From Mesorhabditis belari (Eukaryota; Nematoda; Chromadorea; Rhabditida; Rhabditidae): 64,000 bases of DNA. Within the stretch, counting starts at the first letter, position 1. The number at the start of each line of letters is the position of its first letter. The position numbers and the translations under genes are program-made. Of this stretch, positions 53,393 to 64,000 are shown in pieces. The notes below the pieces were generated by a model. It made no database searches. It saw only the letters and a program-made list of their open reading frames with translations, and was not told the origin of the DNA. Location: NCBI GenBank assembly GCA_958450365.1, contig CAUEEP010000901.1, positions 992,001 through 1,056,000 on the forward strand, in the 5' to 3' direction.

Positions 53393-53656
53393 TTTTTGGC
53401 CAACTTTCAGCTTATTTTTAAGCACCTTAAACTTATCAGATCAGAAAGTTTTAATAAGATTTAGATAGCTTAGAACGTCAACTTTCAGAAACTATTTTTT
53501 TCATAAAAAGTTCTTGACAAAAATCCGTCTAAAATCGGACTGCAAAATGGTCAAAAATTTGGCTCCGCCGATAGCCTTAAGGATTTGAGCATTTGCCTGA
53601 AAAAATGAAAAATAAAGTGCAACCCAGCTAGTTACCGTAATCCGCTCAGTTTTTCA
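53393..53656 (+). repeat. Direct repeat, copy 1 (copy 2 at 54697-54946)
   Basis: Both copies contain AGCACCTTAAACTTATCAGA, AATTTGGCTCCGCCGATAGC and end GTAATCCGCTCAGTTTTT. Confidence 0.85.
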
Positions 53657-53885
53657 GACAATGGAGTTGATCTTTTTGATCTTTTACATCAAAAGTCTTC
53701 TATAGTTTAGTAGTTGACGTTAACAACTGTTTCCAGTTCCAAAAACAACAAGAACAACAACGTTAACAACGACAAACTGGATACGAGATAACTGGACCGC
53801 GCTTTAAAACTGTTATAGTCGTTTTTAGCTACACCAAACATTTCTGCAAGTAACTGGAGATTTATCAGGGGCGCTTGAAAGCTTG

Positions 53886-54188
53886 CGTTCACCCAAAGCA
53901 CTGCTTCCACCCAAGCCCACTGTTTCCACCCAAGCCCACTGCTTCCACCCAAGCCCACTGCTTCCACCCAAGCCCACTGCTTCCACCCAAGCCCACTGCT
54001 TCCACCCAAGCCCACTGCTTCCACCCAAAGCACTGCTTCCACCCAAAGCACTGCTTCCACCCAAGCCCACTGCTTCCACCCAAAGCCCACTGCTTCCACC
54101 CAAAGCACTGCTTCCACCCAAAGCCACTGCTTCCACCCAAGCCCACTGCTTCCACCCAAGCCCACTGCTTCCACCCAAAGCACTGCGC
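53886..54188. repeat. 18-20-bp minisatellite
   Basis: About 16 units of CACTGCTTCCACCCAAGCC and the shorter CACTGCTTCCACCCAAAG. Frames open on both strands (His/Pro/Ser-rich and Gly/Trp-rich) come from the repeat. Confidence 0.93.
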
Positions 54189-54696
54189 TCACCCAAAGCA
54201 TTCCTCAAAAAGAACTTGGTTCAATTGCCCAACTCACTAGGCGCAAACGGTCAACACGGTCAAACGGTTTGTATTAGATTTCATCTAATACAAATTTCTC
54301 TCAAAGCAATTCGAAACGTCACAATTGAGCCAAATTTTCCAAACTTTTCTGGCTTCTTTCCTTTGAATTTGATTTTTTTGAAACCATAAGCCATCGTTTC
54401 CTGGTCAAAAATCTCATATAAAACTTGAAAACGATTTTAATTACAAATTTTTAATAATTTTTAATCATTTTTGATCATTTTATATAATTTTTGATACATT
54501 TATACTTTCATAATCCATTATTTTCAAAAAAAAGCTCCTCACATCATTCATAATTCACCTTTTTCCCATTCAAACTACTTCAAAAAAGACAAAAATTTTT
54601 GTCTCTCAAATAATATCCAAATTTTTACTCAAAATTTTTCTTCCTTTTGTGTAAATTTGACTAAATTATTGTTGAAATGAATTTTTTTTGCTTTTC

Positions 54697-54946
54697 TTTT
54701 TGGCGAACTTCCAGCTCATTTTTAAGCACCTTAAACTTATCAGATCAGAAAGTTTTAATAAGATTTAGATAGCTTAGAACGTCAACTTTCAGAAACTCTT
54801 TCTTTCATAAAAAGTTCTTAACAAAAATCTGTCTAAAATCGGACTGCAAAATGGTCAAAAATTTGGCTCCGCCGATAGCCGTAAGGATTCGAGCATTTGC
54901 TTGAAAAAGTGCAACCCAGCTAGTAACCGTAATCCGCTCAGTTTTT
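54697..54946 (+). repeat. Direct repeat, copy 2
   Basis: Matches 53393-53656 at high identity, with small indels. Confidence 0.85.
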
Positions 54947-55337
54947 GTGTTTTTCTTTGTTTTTCTGCTTTTTATAACTTTTTTTTCTGATTCTAATAAA
55001 GTTTTAAAAAGATTCGAAAAAGATCAAGGACTAAAAGCTCTCACAGTTTCTTTTTTAATCGAGTTATTAAATTGTGAAACCTTGTACCCCTTCATGCTCG
55101 TGCTATACCCACCTTGGCTAGATTTAAAGCCGCAATTTCGGCAATTCATTCGACTGCTCTGCGATTCTTTCTTGAGGTATCTTTTTATCATTTGGGTGTG
55201 TTTTGAGTGGTGTCCTGGGTGATTATTGTGATCTTGTTTTGTCGCTATTCAAAGCATATATATGGTTATAAAAGAAGTTTGAAATTTCTTGAGTTTAAGA
55301 AGTTTTTGTTGAAAATTTGAAGCTTTTCACGTCATTC
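54947..55337. other. AT-rich spacer
   Basis: A 91-codon frame starts in the repeat end and is hydrophobic only through T-richness. No gene supported. Confidence 0.4.
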
Positions 55338-55600
55338 TGTAGATAAATCTGTAGAGAAAAGGAACAAATCTGTAGAGAAAAGGAACCAAATCTATAGAGA
55401 AAAGGAACCAAATCTATAGAGAAAAGGAACAAATCTGTAGAGAAAAGGAACCAAATCTATAGAGAAAAGGAACAAATCTGTAGAGAAAAGGAATCAAATC
55501 TGCAGAGAAAAGGAACAAATCTGTAGAGAAAAGGAACCAAATCTATAGAGAAAAGGAACCAAACTGTAGAGAAAAGCAACCAAACTGTACGAAAAGGAAA
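55338..55600. repeat. 21-22-bp minisatellite
   Basis: About 12 units of AAATCTGTAGAGAAAAGGAA with C or CC. Confidence 0.9.
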
Positions 55601-55899
55601 CAAATCCGTAACTCGTTTTTCTTTGGTTTTCTGATTCTGATAAAGTTTTAAAAAGATTCGTAAAAGATCAAGGACTTGTTGCAGTGGGACACGTGTTTTA
55701 CCCAAATTCTCAAGTTCTCAAATTTCGTGGGTTTTTGGTTCGAACTTTATCTCTAAAAACGTTTAACATATATTTTCTAGTGATACACTTTCCAAAAAAG
55801 CACTAATTTGAGAAAACTATCATTATCAAAACGCCAGTTTTTCTTCGATCAATTCAATCAACTCAATTTTGTTGCCTTGTGATCCTAATTAAATCATTT

Positions 55900-56140
55900 T
55901 ATATATGTCGCAGACGCTCGTGATTTTCAGCCACTAGTGATTGAATCACCATCGGCTAGCCGCTAGTGATTCAATCACTAGCGGCTAGACGATGGTGATT
56001 GAATCACTAACGGCGCTAGTCGATGGTGATTCAATCACTAGCGGCTAGTCGATCGTGATTGAATCACTAGCGGCTAGCCGATGGTGATTCAATCACTAGT
56101 GGCTGAAAATCACGAGCGGCTGCGACATATATAAAAAAAT
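55900..56140. mobile_element. Multi-palindromic element with TATATATGTCG ends
   Basis: Starts TATATATGTCGCAGACGCTC and ends with the inverse. The interior is repeated GTGATTGAATCAC palindromes separated by CGGCTAG. Shares ends with 2834-3350. Confidence 0.8.
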
Positions 56141-56446
56141 CCGTCCGTCTTTATGCCTTTGTTAAACGGTTTTTTTTCGTCACACATCTACGTCCAAATA
56201 CAAAACAACTTTTTCCCACTTTTTTGGATCAAGTTTTTTTATTGAAATCAATGCACAAAGTTTTATATTAAATGTTAATTGTAGTCGACTAATCTTGGTG
56301 AAAATTTGACAGCAAATAGAGAATCAAAAATAAGAGGACATGTGTTTTAAGCGTTTTTCTTTGAAATTCTCAAATTCTCAAATTTTCATTCCTTAACATT
56401 AGCTAAACTTTGTGCCAACGTTGGAAGAAAAGTCGATTTTGATCTA

Positions 56447-56752
56447 TTATCGCTTATCGCTTATCGCTTATCGCTTATCGCTTATCGCTTATCGCTTATC
56501 GCTTATCGCTTATCGCTTATCGCTTATCGCTTATCGCTTATCGCTTATCGCTTATCGCTTATCGCTTATCGCTTATCGCTTATCGCTTATCGCTTATCGC
56601 TTATCGCTTATCGCTTATCGCTTATCGCTTATCGCTTATCGCTTATCGCTTATCGCTTATCGCTTATCGCTTATCGCTTATCGCTTATCGCTTATCGCTT
56701 ATCGCTTATCGCTTATCGCTTATCGCTTATCGCTTATCGCTTATCGCTTATC
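56447..56752. repeat. (CTTATCG)n heptanucleotide array, about 44 copies
   Basis: Near-perfect 7-bp repeat, ending in one CTTATCT variant. The Leu-Ile-Ala-Tyr-Arg-Leu-Ser frame is an artefact. Confidence 0.95.
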
Positions 56753-56883
56753 TCTATCCTGAGCCTCAAGCAAAGCACAAACACCAAAATTCAAGCTTTT
56801 GTGTTAGCACGCTTTTCTTGACTCAGCCCTTTTTTCGAAGCTTTCATACCAACGTAAAACTAAACTTGATTCTAAGATGTTTT

Positions 56884-57370
56884 GGGAGTGGGACAAATGC
56901 GACCTTTTTTTTGCGCACCCGGACATTTGCGCACCTTTTTTCTGCACCTTGCCCATTAGCGCACCTTTTTTCGCGTTTCAAAAAGCTCTAAAAAGCTAAT
57001 ATTAACCAATTTCTATTCCAAATCTTGTTTTTCTAGGTAATTTTAGGGCGTAGAATCGAAATTTTGACATATCAGAGCTTGTGGAACCAATTTGAAAGAC
57101 AAAACGGCTAGATCAAATTACAGAAAATTGTCGATTTTTCTCTTTGTATAACTCCGTCCGTTTGTTTCCACAGGCTCTGATATGTCAAAATTTCGATTCT
57201 ACGCCCTAAAATTACCTAGAAAAACAACTTTTGGAATAGAAATTGGTTAATATTAGCTTTTTAGAGCTTTTTTAAAACGCGAAAAAAGGTGCGCTAATGG
57301 GCAAGGTGCGGAAAAAAAGGTGCGCAAATGTCCGGGTGCGCAAAAAAAAGGTCGCATTTGTCCCACTCCC
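56884..57370. mobile_element. Palindromic MITE, larger relative of 4130-4492
   Basis: Ends GGGAGTGGGACAAATGCGAC and the inverse. Arms of about 220 bp with several GTGCGCAAATG/GCGCTAATG motifs and a short loop near 57130. Confidence 0.85.
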
Positions 57371-57894
57371 GATGTTTTTTCCTTTTGCACTTATTTTTAT
57401 CAATGTTTAAACGATTTACCATCTTTACCAATGTGAAAATGCTATGCTATAAGGATAAAACTGTAAAAAGAAGATCAAACGCTAGCTGAACACCTTTTTA
57501 CAGTAACTGCTCACTTCTTTCATTTGACATTCTTCAGCTTTAAGTTCTCTTCTCTTGCATAATTTGAGATTAAAATAGAGAACACTCGAAAATTTGATCC
57601 TTTCTCGATTCTTTATCCTTTTTATTCTTTATTCTCAAATCTTTCGTCGATGGCCTCATCTGGCTGATTTATTTAAGTAAAGGAAAAAAAAGAGAAAGTA
57701 ATTTGAACTCCCCAAATTTCCCCTCTTCCTTTTTCTTTTTCGAATCGCCAACTCTTCACCCCGCCTCTCTTCTTGAAATGAAAATTGTCACATGTTTCGT
57801 TTAAGGCTTTTTCCAATACTTGATAACTTTTAAATTGCTTTTAGCGTAAAATTTGTGAAACGTCAGAGATAGACGTGAGGCTTTTAAAGTTGCA
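57371..57894. other. AT-rich spacer
   Basis: Nothing recognisable. Confidence 0.4.
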
Positions 57895-58105
57895 GAATCT
57901 ACTATATATAAAAGAACAATGTCTTTCCGATTGCCCATCGGGCTCTCCGTGAGCCGATTTACATGATTTTTAGTTTGTTGGGCTTAGAATTCTATGTAGT
58001 TGTGCATTTCATATTTCGTTTTTTTTAAAAGCAAAGCTCACGACACAGCCGGGAGTCGAACCCAGATCGTGTGGCCCGTAAACAAGTGCGCTCCCGACTT
58101 GACCA
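57895..58105 (-). repeat. Repeat end plus tRNA-like sequence
   Basis: 57897-57912 matches the end of the 3830-4050 repeat. 58030-58105 on the minus strand has GTGGTCAAGTCGGGAGCGC (A-box-like) and a perfect B box GGTTCGACTCC with CTGGG/CCCGG stem, but the acceptor arms do not pair. tRNA-derived repeat likely. Confidence 0.45.
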
Positions 58106-58385
58106 CGACGACAAAAGCCAAAAGCTCAGCTTCAAAGCATCCAACCAGAAAATCCCTTTTTCTTTCGATTTTTCGGCTGAGATAGAAATAAATTGCATTT
58201 GCTAGTGGCGTGCTTTTATACATCACAGCTTCAATTGCTTACTGTGCTTACTGGCTTACTGGCTTCTAACTATTAGCTAAGTGACTGTCCTAGTATTAGT
58301 CCGGTGGCCAACTCCACTAAATGAGTCAATAACTCGACTTCGACTTGAGACTTTTGAGTTGACTCTGGTTGATTGATTGAGTTGA

Positions 58386-58860
58386 TTCACAAAATTTTCT
58401 GAATCATTTACTTGGCTCAACTTTGAGTCTGTCCCAGAATCAGATCTAAGCTTTTATACTATGTAGTTATATACTTTTATACTATTACAAGTTATCGACA
58501 TGTCACTAAGATTTTATACTATATAGAAGTTATAAATATGTCTATAAGTTTGTCAATGAGTCACTGGCAAAGCATTGAGCGTTGATTTGGCTTCATTTTG
58601 GCTCTGGTTCAATTCACAAAATTTTCTGAATCATTTGGCTTGGCTCAACTTTGAGTCTGTCCCAGAATCAGATCTAAGCTTTTATACTATGTAGAAGTTA
58701 TAGACATGTCTCTAAGATTTTATACTATATAGAAGTTATAAACATTTTATAACTTCTATATAGTATAAAATGTCTCTAAATTTGTAAGTGAGTCACTGGC
58801 AAAGCATTGAGCGTTGATTTGGCTTCATTTTGGCTTCATTTTGGTTTCATTTTAAGTCAA
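58386..58860. repeat. Tandemly duplicated segment
   Basis: 58386-58600 and 58612-58830 share CAACTTTGAGTCTGTCCCAG, AATCAGATCTAAGCTTTTAT and GAGTCACTGGCAAAGCATTG. A small hairpin (TATACTATATAGAAGTTATA and inverse) is near 58740. Confidence 0.7.
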
Positions 58861-60034
58861 TGAAGCAAGATTTAAACTGTGAATGACTTGTAAAACTAGA
58901 AAAACTAAAAATGCAAACTTTCGAAGTTTAAACTAGGAGAAAGAAACTTCAAAAATTCAAAGTTGACATTGTTGATGAAGTCACAGAGTTGCTTGAGTCG
59001 GCTAAGCGGCTCAGCTTTACGGGAAATAAATTTAAATGATAGATCTTACTTTAAACTTTACCTTTCATCAGTTGAAACCCTTACTCATCTCTTTTTAAAG
59101 CTTCCAAGAAAAATTGTTTAGAATATTTTGTTAAAAAAAGTTTCAATAATGATCAGGAATCATTGTGTTTTCGTTGTTTTCCTTGTTTTCTTTGTTTTCT
59201 TTGTTCTTAGTGTTCTTTTCGAGCACTTCATCTCTACCATCTCGACAAATTACAGCTTTTCATTGTTTTCGAACGTAAATTTTATTTCAAAAACTTCAAA
59301 ACATAAAATTATTCATTGAAAATGAGACATCTTACGGAAAAAAAGCTTCGTCATTATTTTTTCACATTCGAAAATTACACCCCGTCCTCTTTTAATCAAA
59401 AATTTTCCCTTTTCTTTTAACTTTTTTTTGCTTAAAAGAAAGAAAAGAATTGCTCAGGTTTTTCAGTTTTTTAAAGCACATACTTGAATATTCTTTCTTT
59501 TGATAGAAAATTAGGGATTTCTGTAATGTTTATCGAAAAAGTTTGACGTTTTTCTGAAATACGTTTTTTTCTTCTGTGTTTGTTTTGATTCGCCAAATCA
59601 TTGCCCAAGAGAAATGTTTAAAAAAAAATACCGACTGGGGCTACCAGTGGTGAATTTATCGCATACACGAAATATATCAATCACAATACAACGACACACA
59701 CAATACTAGGCTATATCTTAACTTAACCCACGTCATGACAGACGGCTCCCTAACCCTAAGCTCAATGGGGAACTAAATAGCCTTTTTTTTGGTGGTGAAG
59801 GGAAAATGACGATGAAGGAGTGTTTATGTTGAGCTTTTTCCGTGAATTGCACTGAGAAATCGAATTTCTTTTATTGTTTTGCGTGATTTCTTTGATCACT
59901 TTATGCGGTAGGTGATCAAAATCTCATTTCTTAAGCTTATACTTTCTATTTTTTTTTTCTAGTGTTCAAAATAAAGTTTTAGTTGATTTAACAGTGAGCA
60001 ATCAGTAAATGCTAAACGCTTTCCAACTTTGTTC
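58861..60034. other. Non-coding region
   Basis: AT-rich. A 63-codon hydrophobic frame at 59128 is T-run driven. I see no gene. Confidence 0.4.
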
Positions 60035-60445
60035 AAAGTTTTCCCAGAAGCTCAACACTCAAATCCCCCCACAAGATCTCATCGTCAGCTACATTTTCCG
60101 ACCCCACATCAATCAGTTCTGATAAGCGGTTCTCGAGATTTCGAGGAATTTAGGCAAAGCTTAGGGTGCACTACTATTAAGAAAAATACGGCAATGAAAT
60201 ATGGACCATTAGCCTAGCTCTTCTAAATAGTAAGTTGGTTCTCTACTCTGTATTAGGTGGAGCGATGTTTAACTACACGGAGACTCCCGTTGAATATCAG
60301 GTCGGGGGAAAGAAAAGATACCGAAAAGATACCGCTACCACTGCGCTGCGCCGAGCCGAGTTGGTGACGATTTTACGGTTTCGAAGTTTTTGCAGAAGCT
60401 CAACACTCTAATCCCCCTGCACTACTATTAGAGAAAATACGGTAA
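60035..60445. repeat. Copies of the 2246-2645 dispersed repeat
   Basis: 60035-60165 is inverted relative to the 2.3-kb copies (ACATTTTCCGACCCCACATC). A second partial copy at 60350-60445 ends GCACTACTATTAGAGAAAAT. An unrelated GC-rich segment lies between. Confidence 0.75.
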
Positions 60446-61017
60446 CTTTTTTAATAATCAACTTATCGGCTTTTAAACTAAAGTTCGAAATTTTAGTGAA
60501 AAATTAAAGAATTTTAGTGAATTTTAAAATAATATAGCATTGTTTAAGAATAATTAAACAAGTTTTTGATACAGATTTTGTTAGCTCAAATTTATTAGCT
60601 CAAAGAAATTCTCTAGACTCTTTGTGGGTTGAATTCGTTGAGAAAAATGAAGGAAATGAAGGAAATGAAGGAAATGTTCGGGATGAGATTTTTGTTTCTA
60701 TCCATTCGTTTAGGCAGAAGATCTTCTGTAATATTAAATCATAGAAGGATTTCTATACAGAAAAATTGACGGGAAAATGTTTAGGAATGTCTAGATTTTG
60801 GCTAGCTTATCGTAGGGGAAATCGGGGAAAGATTTTGGAGGAAAAGGGATGTTTCAAAGGAAACATTGATCGATTAGATTTCAAAGAGGAATAAAGTTTA
60901 TCGGTTTATCGGAAGAAGTTCCGAACAAACTCATTTTCCAAAGCGAATCTTGAACAAAAAAAGAGATGAGCAAGAAAGGAGAGAAATTGAAAAGCCTGGA
61001 TTCAAAAATCTTTCATT
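60446..61017. other. AT-rich spacer
   Basis: Only a short GAAATGAAG triplication near 60650. No gene. Confidence 0.4.
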
Positions 61018-61447
61018 GGTACTTTTCCAATATCGGGGGAGCGGTCCGATTATCGGGGGAGCGAATGAAAATTAGGGAGCAAATTTTGCCCCCACGAAAA
61101 ATGCATTTCCAGGAGTGTATTTTAACTGCAACGCTTTTTTAAACTTTAACGACGATGCGCTTCTCCGACATTTGTGCGTTTAAGGAATCGACGGCAATCG
61201 ATTATTTCGTCACCAAAGGAGTCATCCAGTCGTGGATTTGCAACTGTGGCGAATTGATGAAAGTCCGCTCAAAGGGAAAAGCTCTATTTCGCTAATAAAG
61301 GTTGTGAGAATAACGGGTAATTCGCGGATTTTATGGTGGTAATTTGTATAATATAGGACATGTGTAGCGCTGGCAAAATTTGCTCCCCTGATTTCCATTT
61401 CGCTCCCCGGAGAATCGGACCGCTCCCCTGATATTGGAAAAGTACCC
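61018..61447 (+). mobile_element. TIR element with Merlin-like transposase N-terminus
   Basis: Inverted ends of about 75 bp: TACTTTTCCAATATCGGGGG, GAGCGGTCCGATT, GGGGAGCGAATG and inverses. The inside carries the 47-codon frame at 61155-61295. 430 bp in total. Confidence 0.75.
61155..61295 (+). CDS. 46-aa zinc-ribbon-like ORF, transposase N-terminal relic
   Basis: ATG to TAA inside the TIR element. MRFSDICAFKESTAIDYF then VTKGVIQSWICNCGELM. The pattern of a short helix, a hydrophobic turn and a CxCG motif resembles the N-terminus of Merlin/ISXO2-like transposases. The usual second zinc-binding part and the DDE domain are absent. Likely non-functional. The assignment is by pattern only. Confidence 0.45.
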   Translation: MRFSDICAFKESTAIDYFVTKGVIQSWICNCGELMKVRSKGKALFR

Positions 61448-62205
61448 TTTAATTTATTGGCATTTGTTAAAAGTTAAAGCAAAATTAAAAGCCTTGCTAC
61501 TTGAAATCTTCAAAAACTTTAAATTCCCCTTGTTTTTGAACAATATAACTCATTCAATTTCTTTCAAAAGTCCAAAACTTTGGCTCTAGCCGTTTTTGAA
61601 ACCGCAACCAGGGTTTTTTGAAGCCCTAATAAACCCTATGCATTCTTTTCTAAAATCCGATATCCTCTTTTTATGTAACCGAGAAAAGAGTATTGAAAAT
61701 TCAGCGATGTTTAATTCATGAATGATTCTCTTCAGTAAAAAGAAATCGAGAAGAAACCTCGAGAATTGCCTTTGAATTAATTGATAAGAGAAAACATTTC
61801 TTCATATTTCCAACAAATTTAGACTTAGACAACAATTGAAATTTAGAAAATAGCTCTCGTTTTCTAAAATTTGATCTTTCTCTTTCTTTCTATTCTTCAG
61901 AAAGCTCAGAAATTGTTGTGTTTTGACAAAGTGTTTCAAATAAAGCAATTAAAATAAAAGCTTTTGAGAATCAAATCAACTTTTCTCTTTCTTTTTTGTT
62001 TCTTTTTGTTATAAATTATCAGATTGAAATTTCGAGGGTAGTACTTGAATTCCAGTCTGTTTTTTTTCTGAATTTGTTTTGTTTCTGAATTCTTAAGCTT
62101 TGTTTGTAATTTCTCAAAGCTTCAACTCAAAGAAAGTGTATTTTGTGGTGTAAACACACACTTTCTCGTGGGCTCACTATTAGATTCTTCTTCTGAAATG
62201 AGGTA
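61448..62205. other. AT-rich spacer
   Basis: No recognisable gene or repeat. Confidence 0.4.
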
Positions 62206-62370
62206 TTGGATTGGTGAATTGAAAACTACCGGCTATTGTCATATGTGACAGTTTGAGCACTTTCTTCAAAAGAAACCCATTTTGGTGTCAACGGAAAAGT
62301 TGTAGAGAATCAAAAATCAAGCTTATATCCAAATTTCCAAAAAGATACACTTCGTAGTTTCGCTTAAAAT
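62206..62370. mobile_element. Half of a mariner family A element
   Basis: Left end TTGGATTGGTGAATTGAAAA after TA, with the left palindrome arm only. It breaks off at about 62370. Confidence 0.75.
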
Positions 62371-62650
62371 TTGTTGTTCTGTGTGTTCTTTGTGCGATGT
62401 AACTTGCGTTAAATACATTCAATACATCGTTACATCGAGTTAAAGTTGCCGGAAGGTGATGGTTCCAAACTTTTGGACCCGACTGTACGAGTAATCCTCT
62501 TTACACGTTGAGTAAACTGTTGAGTTAATCGCTCCCTGTCTGGCGCAGGGCTTTTGCATAGGTCCCTTCCCTCCCCTCTCACAAACTAACCTGGCCGGCT
62601 CCGAATCCTCAAATTGGGCATTGGCTTCTCCGCAAATCAAGGCTAATCTA

Positions 62651-63009
62651 TTGGGTTTGTGAATTGAAAACTGAGAGCTATTGTCATGTGTGACAGTTTG
62701 AGCACTTTCTTCAAAAGAAACCGATTTTGGTGTCAATGGAAAAGTTGTAGAGAATCAAAAATCCAGCTTATATCCAAATTTTCAGAACGATTCAAAAACT
62801 GGTTTTCAAGAAATGCCAAATTTACGAATTTTCACTAAACTTGCATTTCAAGCGAAACTACTAAGTGTATCTTTTTGGAAAATTGGCTATAAGCTTGATT
62901 TTTGATTCTCTACAACTTTTCCATTGACACCAAAATGGGTTTCTTTTGAAGAAAGTGCTCAAACTGTCACATATGACAATAGCCACCAGTTTTCAATTCA
63001 CCAATCCAA
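62651..63009. mobile_element. Fully palindromic family A MITE (359 bp)
   Basis: TA duplications at 62649-62650 and 63010-63011. Left end TTGGGTTTGTGAATTGAAAA, right end CCAATCCAA. The family palindrome reaches both TIRs, with no transposase tail left: the most reduced copy. Confidence 0.85.
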
Positions 63010-63381
63010 TATTAAAATTTTAGATAAACACAATTTACTCGACTTTTATTGACTTGTAAAAACAATTTTCATTCTTTAGTCCATTATAAACAAGAAAGAA
63101 TAGTTTTTATTTCTCTTTTTCAATTCAAATGACTTGTCGCCTCATTAATGTGTAATGGAGATGGATGGCGTAAACAAGACATGGAAAAATTTCAACCCCA
63201 ACCTAATTTCACCATCGTTTTCTTGGCCGAATCTTAGCCGATTGCTCTGAAATTTTGTCTACAAATAGGAATCGATATTTTCAGCTTGTAGAGAAAATTT
63301 CAAAACAATCGACCAAGAAACGGCCGAGAAAATAAAGGTGGAATTAGGTTCGGCTTGGAATTTTCGGCTCCGGCGTAGTTT

Positions 63382-63747
63382 CCGGGTATTTGGAACGAGT
63401 CGTTACACTTTGAAGGCTTATAACTTTGTCCAGAGATAATATTTTTGTTATCTTTTTATATCATTGTACAGAGGACATTTCAGGCTTTCAAATGATATAA
63501 ACTAGGGCCTGACTGGATTTTCCATTCTCATGCAAACCAGGCGACACAACACCAAAGTTGGATAGACCTCATTTGCTCAGAGTTGGCTCTGATTTTTCTC
63601 GACTGGATTAATCAATCAAGCTCTATTTGGTATTCTTTGAAAGCCTGAAATGTCCTCTGTACAATGATATAAAAAGATAGCAAATATCTTATCTCTGGAC
63701 AAAGTTATAAGCCTTCAAAGTGTAACGACTCGTTCCAAATACCCGGA
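63382..63747. mobile_element. Inverted-repeat element
   Basis: Arms of about 115 bp share CGGGTATTTGGAACGAGTCG, TTACACTTTGAAGGCTTATA and CAGAGGACATTTCAGGCTTT. The loop (about 63500-63630) is non-coding. The outer flank to 64000 holds nothing recognisable. Confidence 0.8.
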
Positions 63748-64000
63748 AAGAGCCCAATTTTCTCATTTCTAGTGTAAACAAGGCTCTTCTCATGATTGTG
63801 CTTTTTGATTATCGAACGAGTTTCAACTTGAATCCTTTTTTTATCACTGATATCAAAATTTAACAGGATATTGCCAATTTTTCGCTTAATTTTACAATAG
63901 TTTTCAATGCTGACATTTCAATGAGAAATCTAAGATCTTCAAAATCGGCTTTGGAAAAAGCTCAACTTTGTTTTTACTTCAAACTCTTTTCAATGTTTGA

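Noticed and set aside
54225..54250. GGTTCAATTGCCCAACTCAC, an SL1-like start
   Set aside because: The match stops before the donor, there is no Sm site or hairpin, and no TCTGGCACAC 47 nt upstream; only a weak resemblance to SL1.
53707..54389. Several overlapping frames on both strands (Gly/Trp-rich and His/Pro-rich)
   Set aside because: All derive from the CACTGCTTCCACCCAAGCC array, open in many frames.
56412..56762. 116-codon LIAYRLS repeat frame
   Set aside because: Artefact of the 7-bp array: 21 bp is both three units and seven codons.
58000..58226. Two small frames over the tRNA-like sequence
   Set aside because: They read across a repeat with no conserved protein features.

Overview
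The window is AT-rich, intron-rich nuclear DNA from a nematode. Three kinds of evidence point there. Several genes match the SL1 trans-spliced leader RNA (22-nt leader starting GGTTTAATTACCC and ending AAGTTTGAG, then an Sm site and a 3' hairpin). There is a short interstitial run of the nematode telomere unit TTAGGC. The introns have TTTTCAG-type acceptors. I cannot name the species.

Layout. 1-800: 3' end of a succinate-semialdehyde dehydrogenase gene (+). 1-2 kb: a mariner deletion derivative. 2-17.4 kb: a minus-strand cluster of secreted trypsin-inhibitor-like (TIL) genes, with two two-domain genes, one decayed copy and two tandem single-domain genes. 11.8-23.1 kb: a degenerating small-RNA locus holding SL1-type RNA genes, a 5S rRNA-like gene on the opposite strand, and two tRNA-Pro(TGG) genes inside a large inverted repeat. 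24.0-30.8 kb: a complete 13-exon PAPS transporter (SLC35B2/pst-1 type, +). 31.2-32.2 kb: a CR1/jockey-like LINE fragment. 36.4-46.9 kb: a complete-looking 19-exon cys-loop anion channel (+). 47.9-49.3 kb: a decayed mariner with nested insertions. 50.0-51.3 kb: a second small-RNA patch (three SL1-type units and a third tRNA-Pro). 51.3-64 kb: mostly repeats, minisatellites and palindromic MITEs, with no convincing gene.

How it fits together. The TIL genes are short secreted-inhibitor genes; three of them have a TATAAATA box. The SL1, 5S and tRNA-Pro genes form one dispersed repeat system. Its promoter motif TCTGGCACAC lies 47 nt upstream of the leader in most copies. Pieces of it have been copied into introns and intergenic DNA, fused to a pogo-type transposase fragment, and expanded into a 33-copy minisatellite in front of one TIL gene. 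Most remaining non-coding DNA is TIR or palindromic elements, mainly mariner-derived (TA target duplications), and many have inserted into one another. Exon coordinates were read by eye from reading frame and splice phase; no search or expression data were available.
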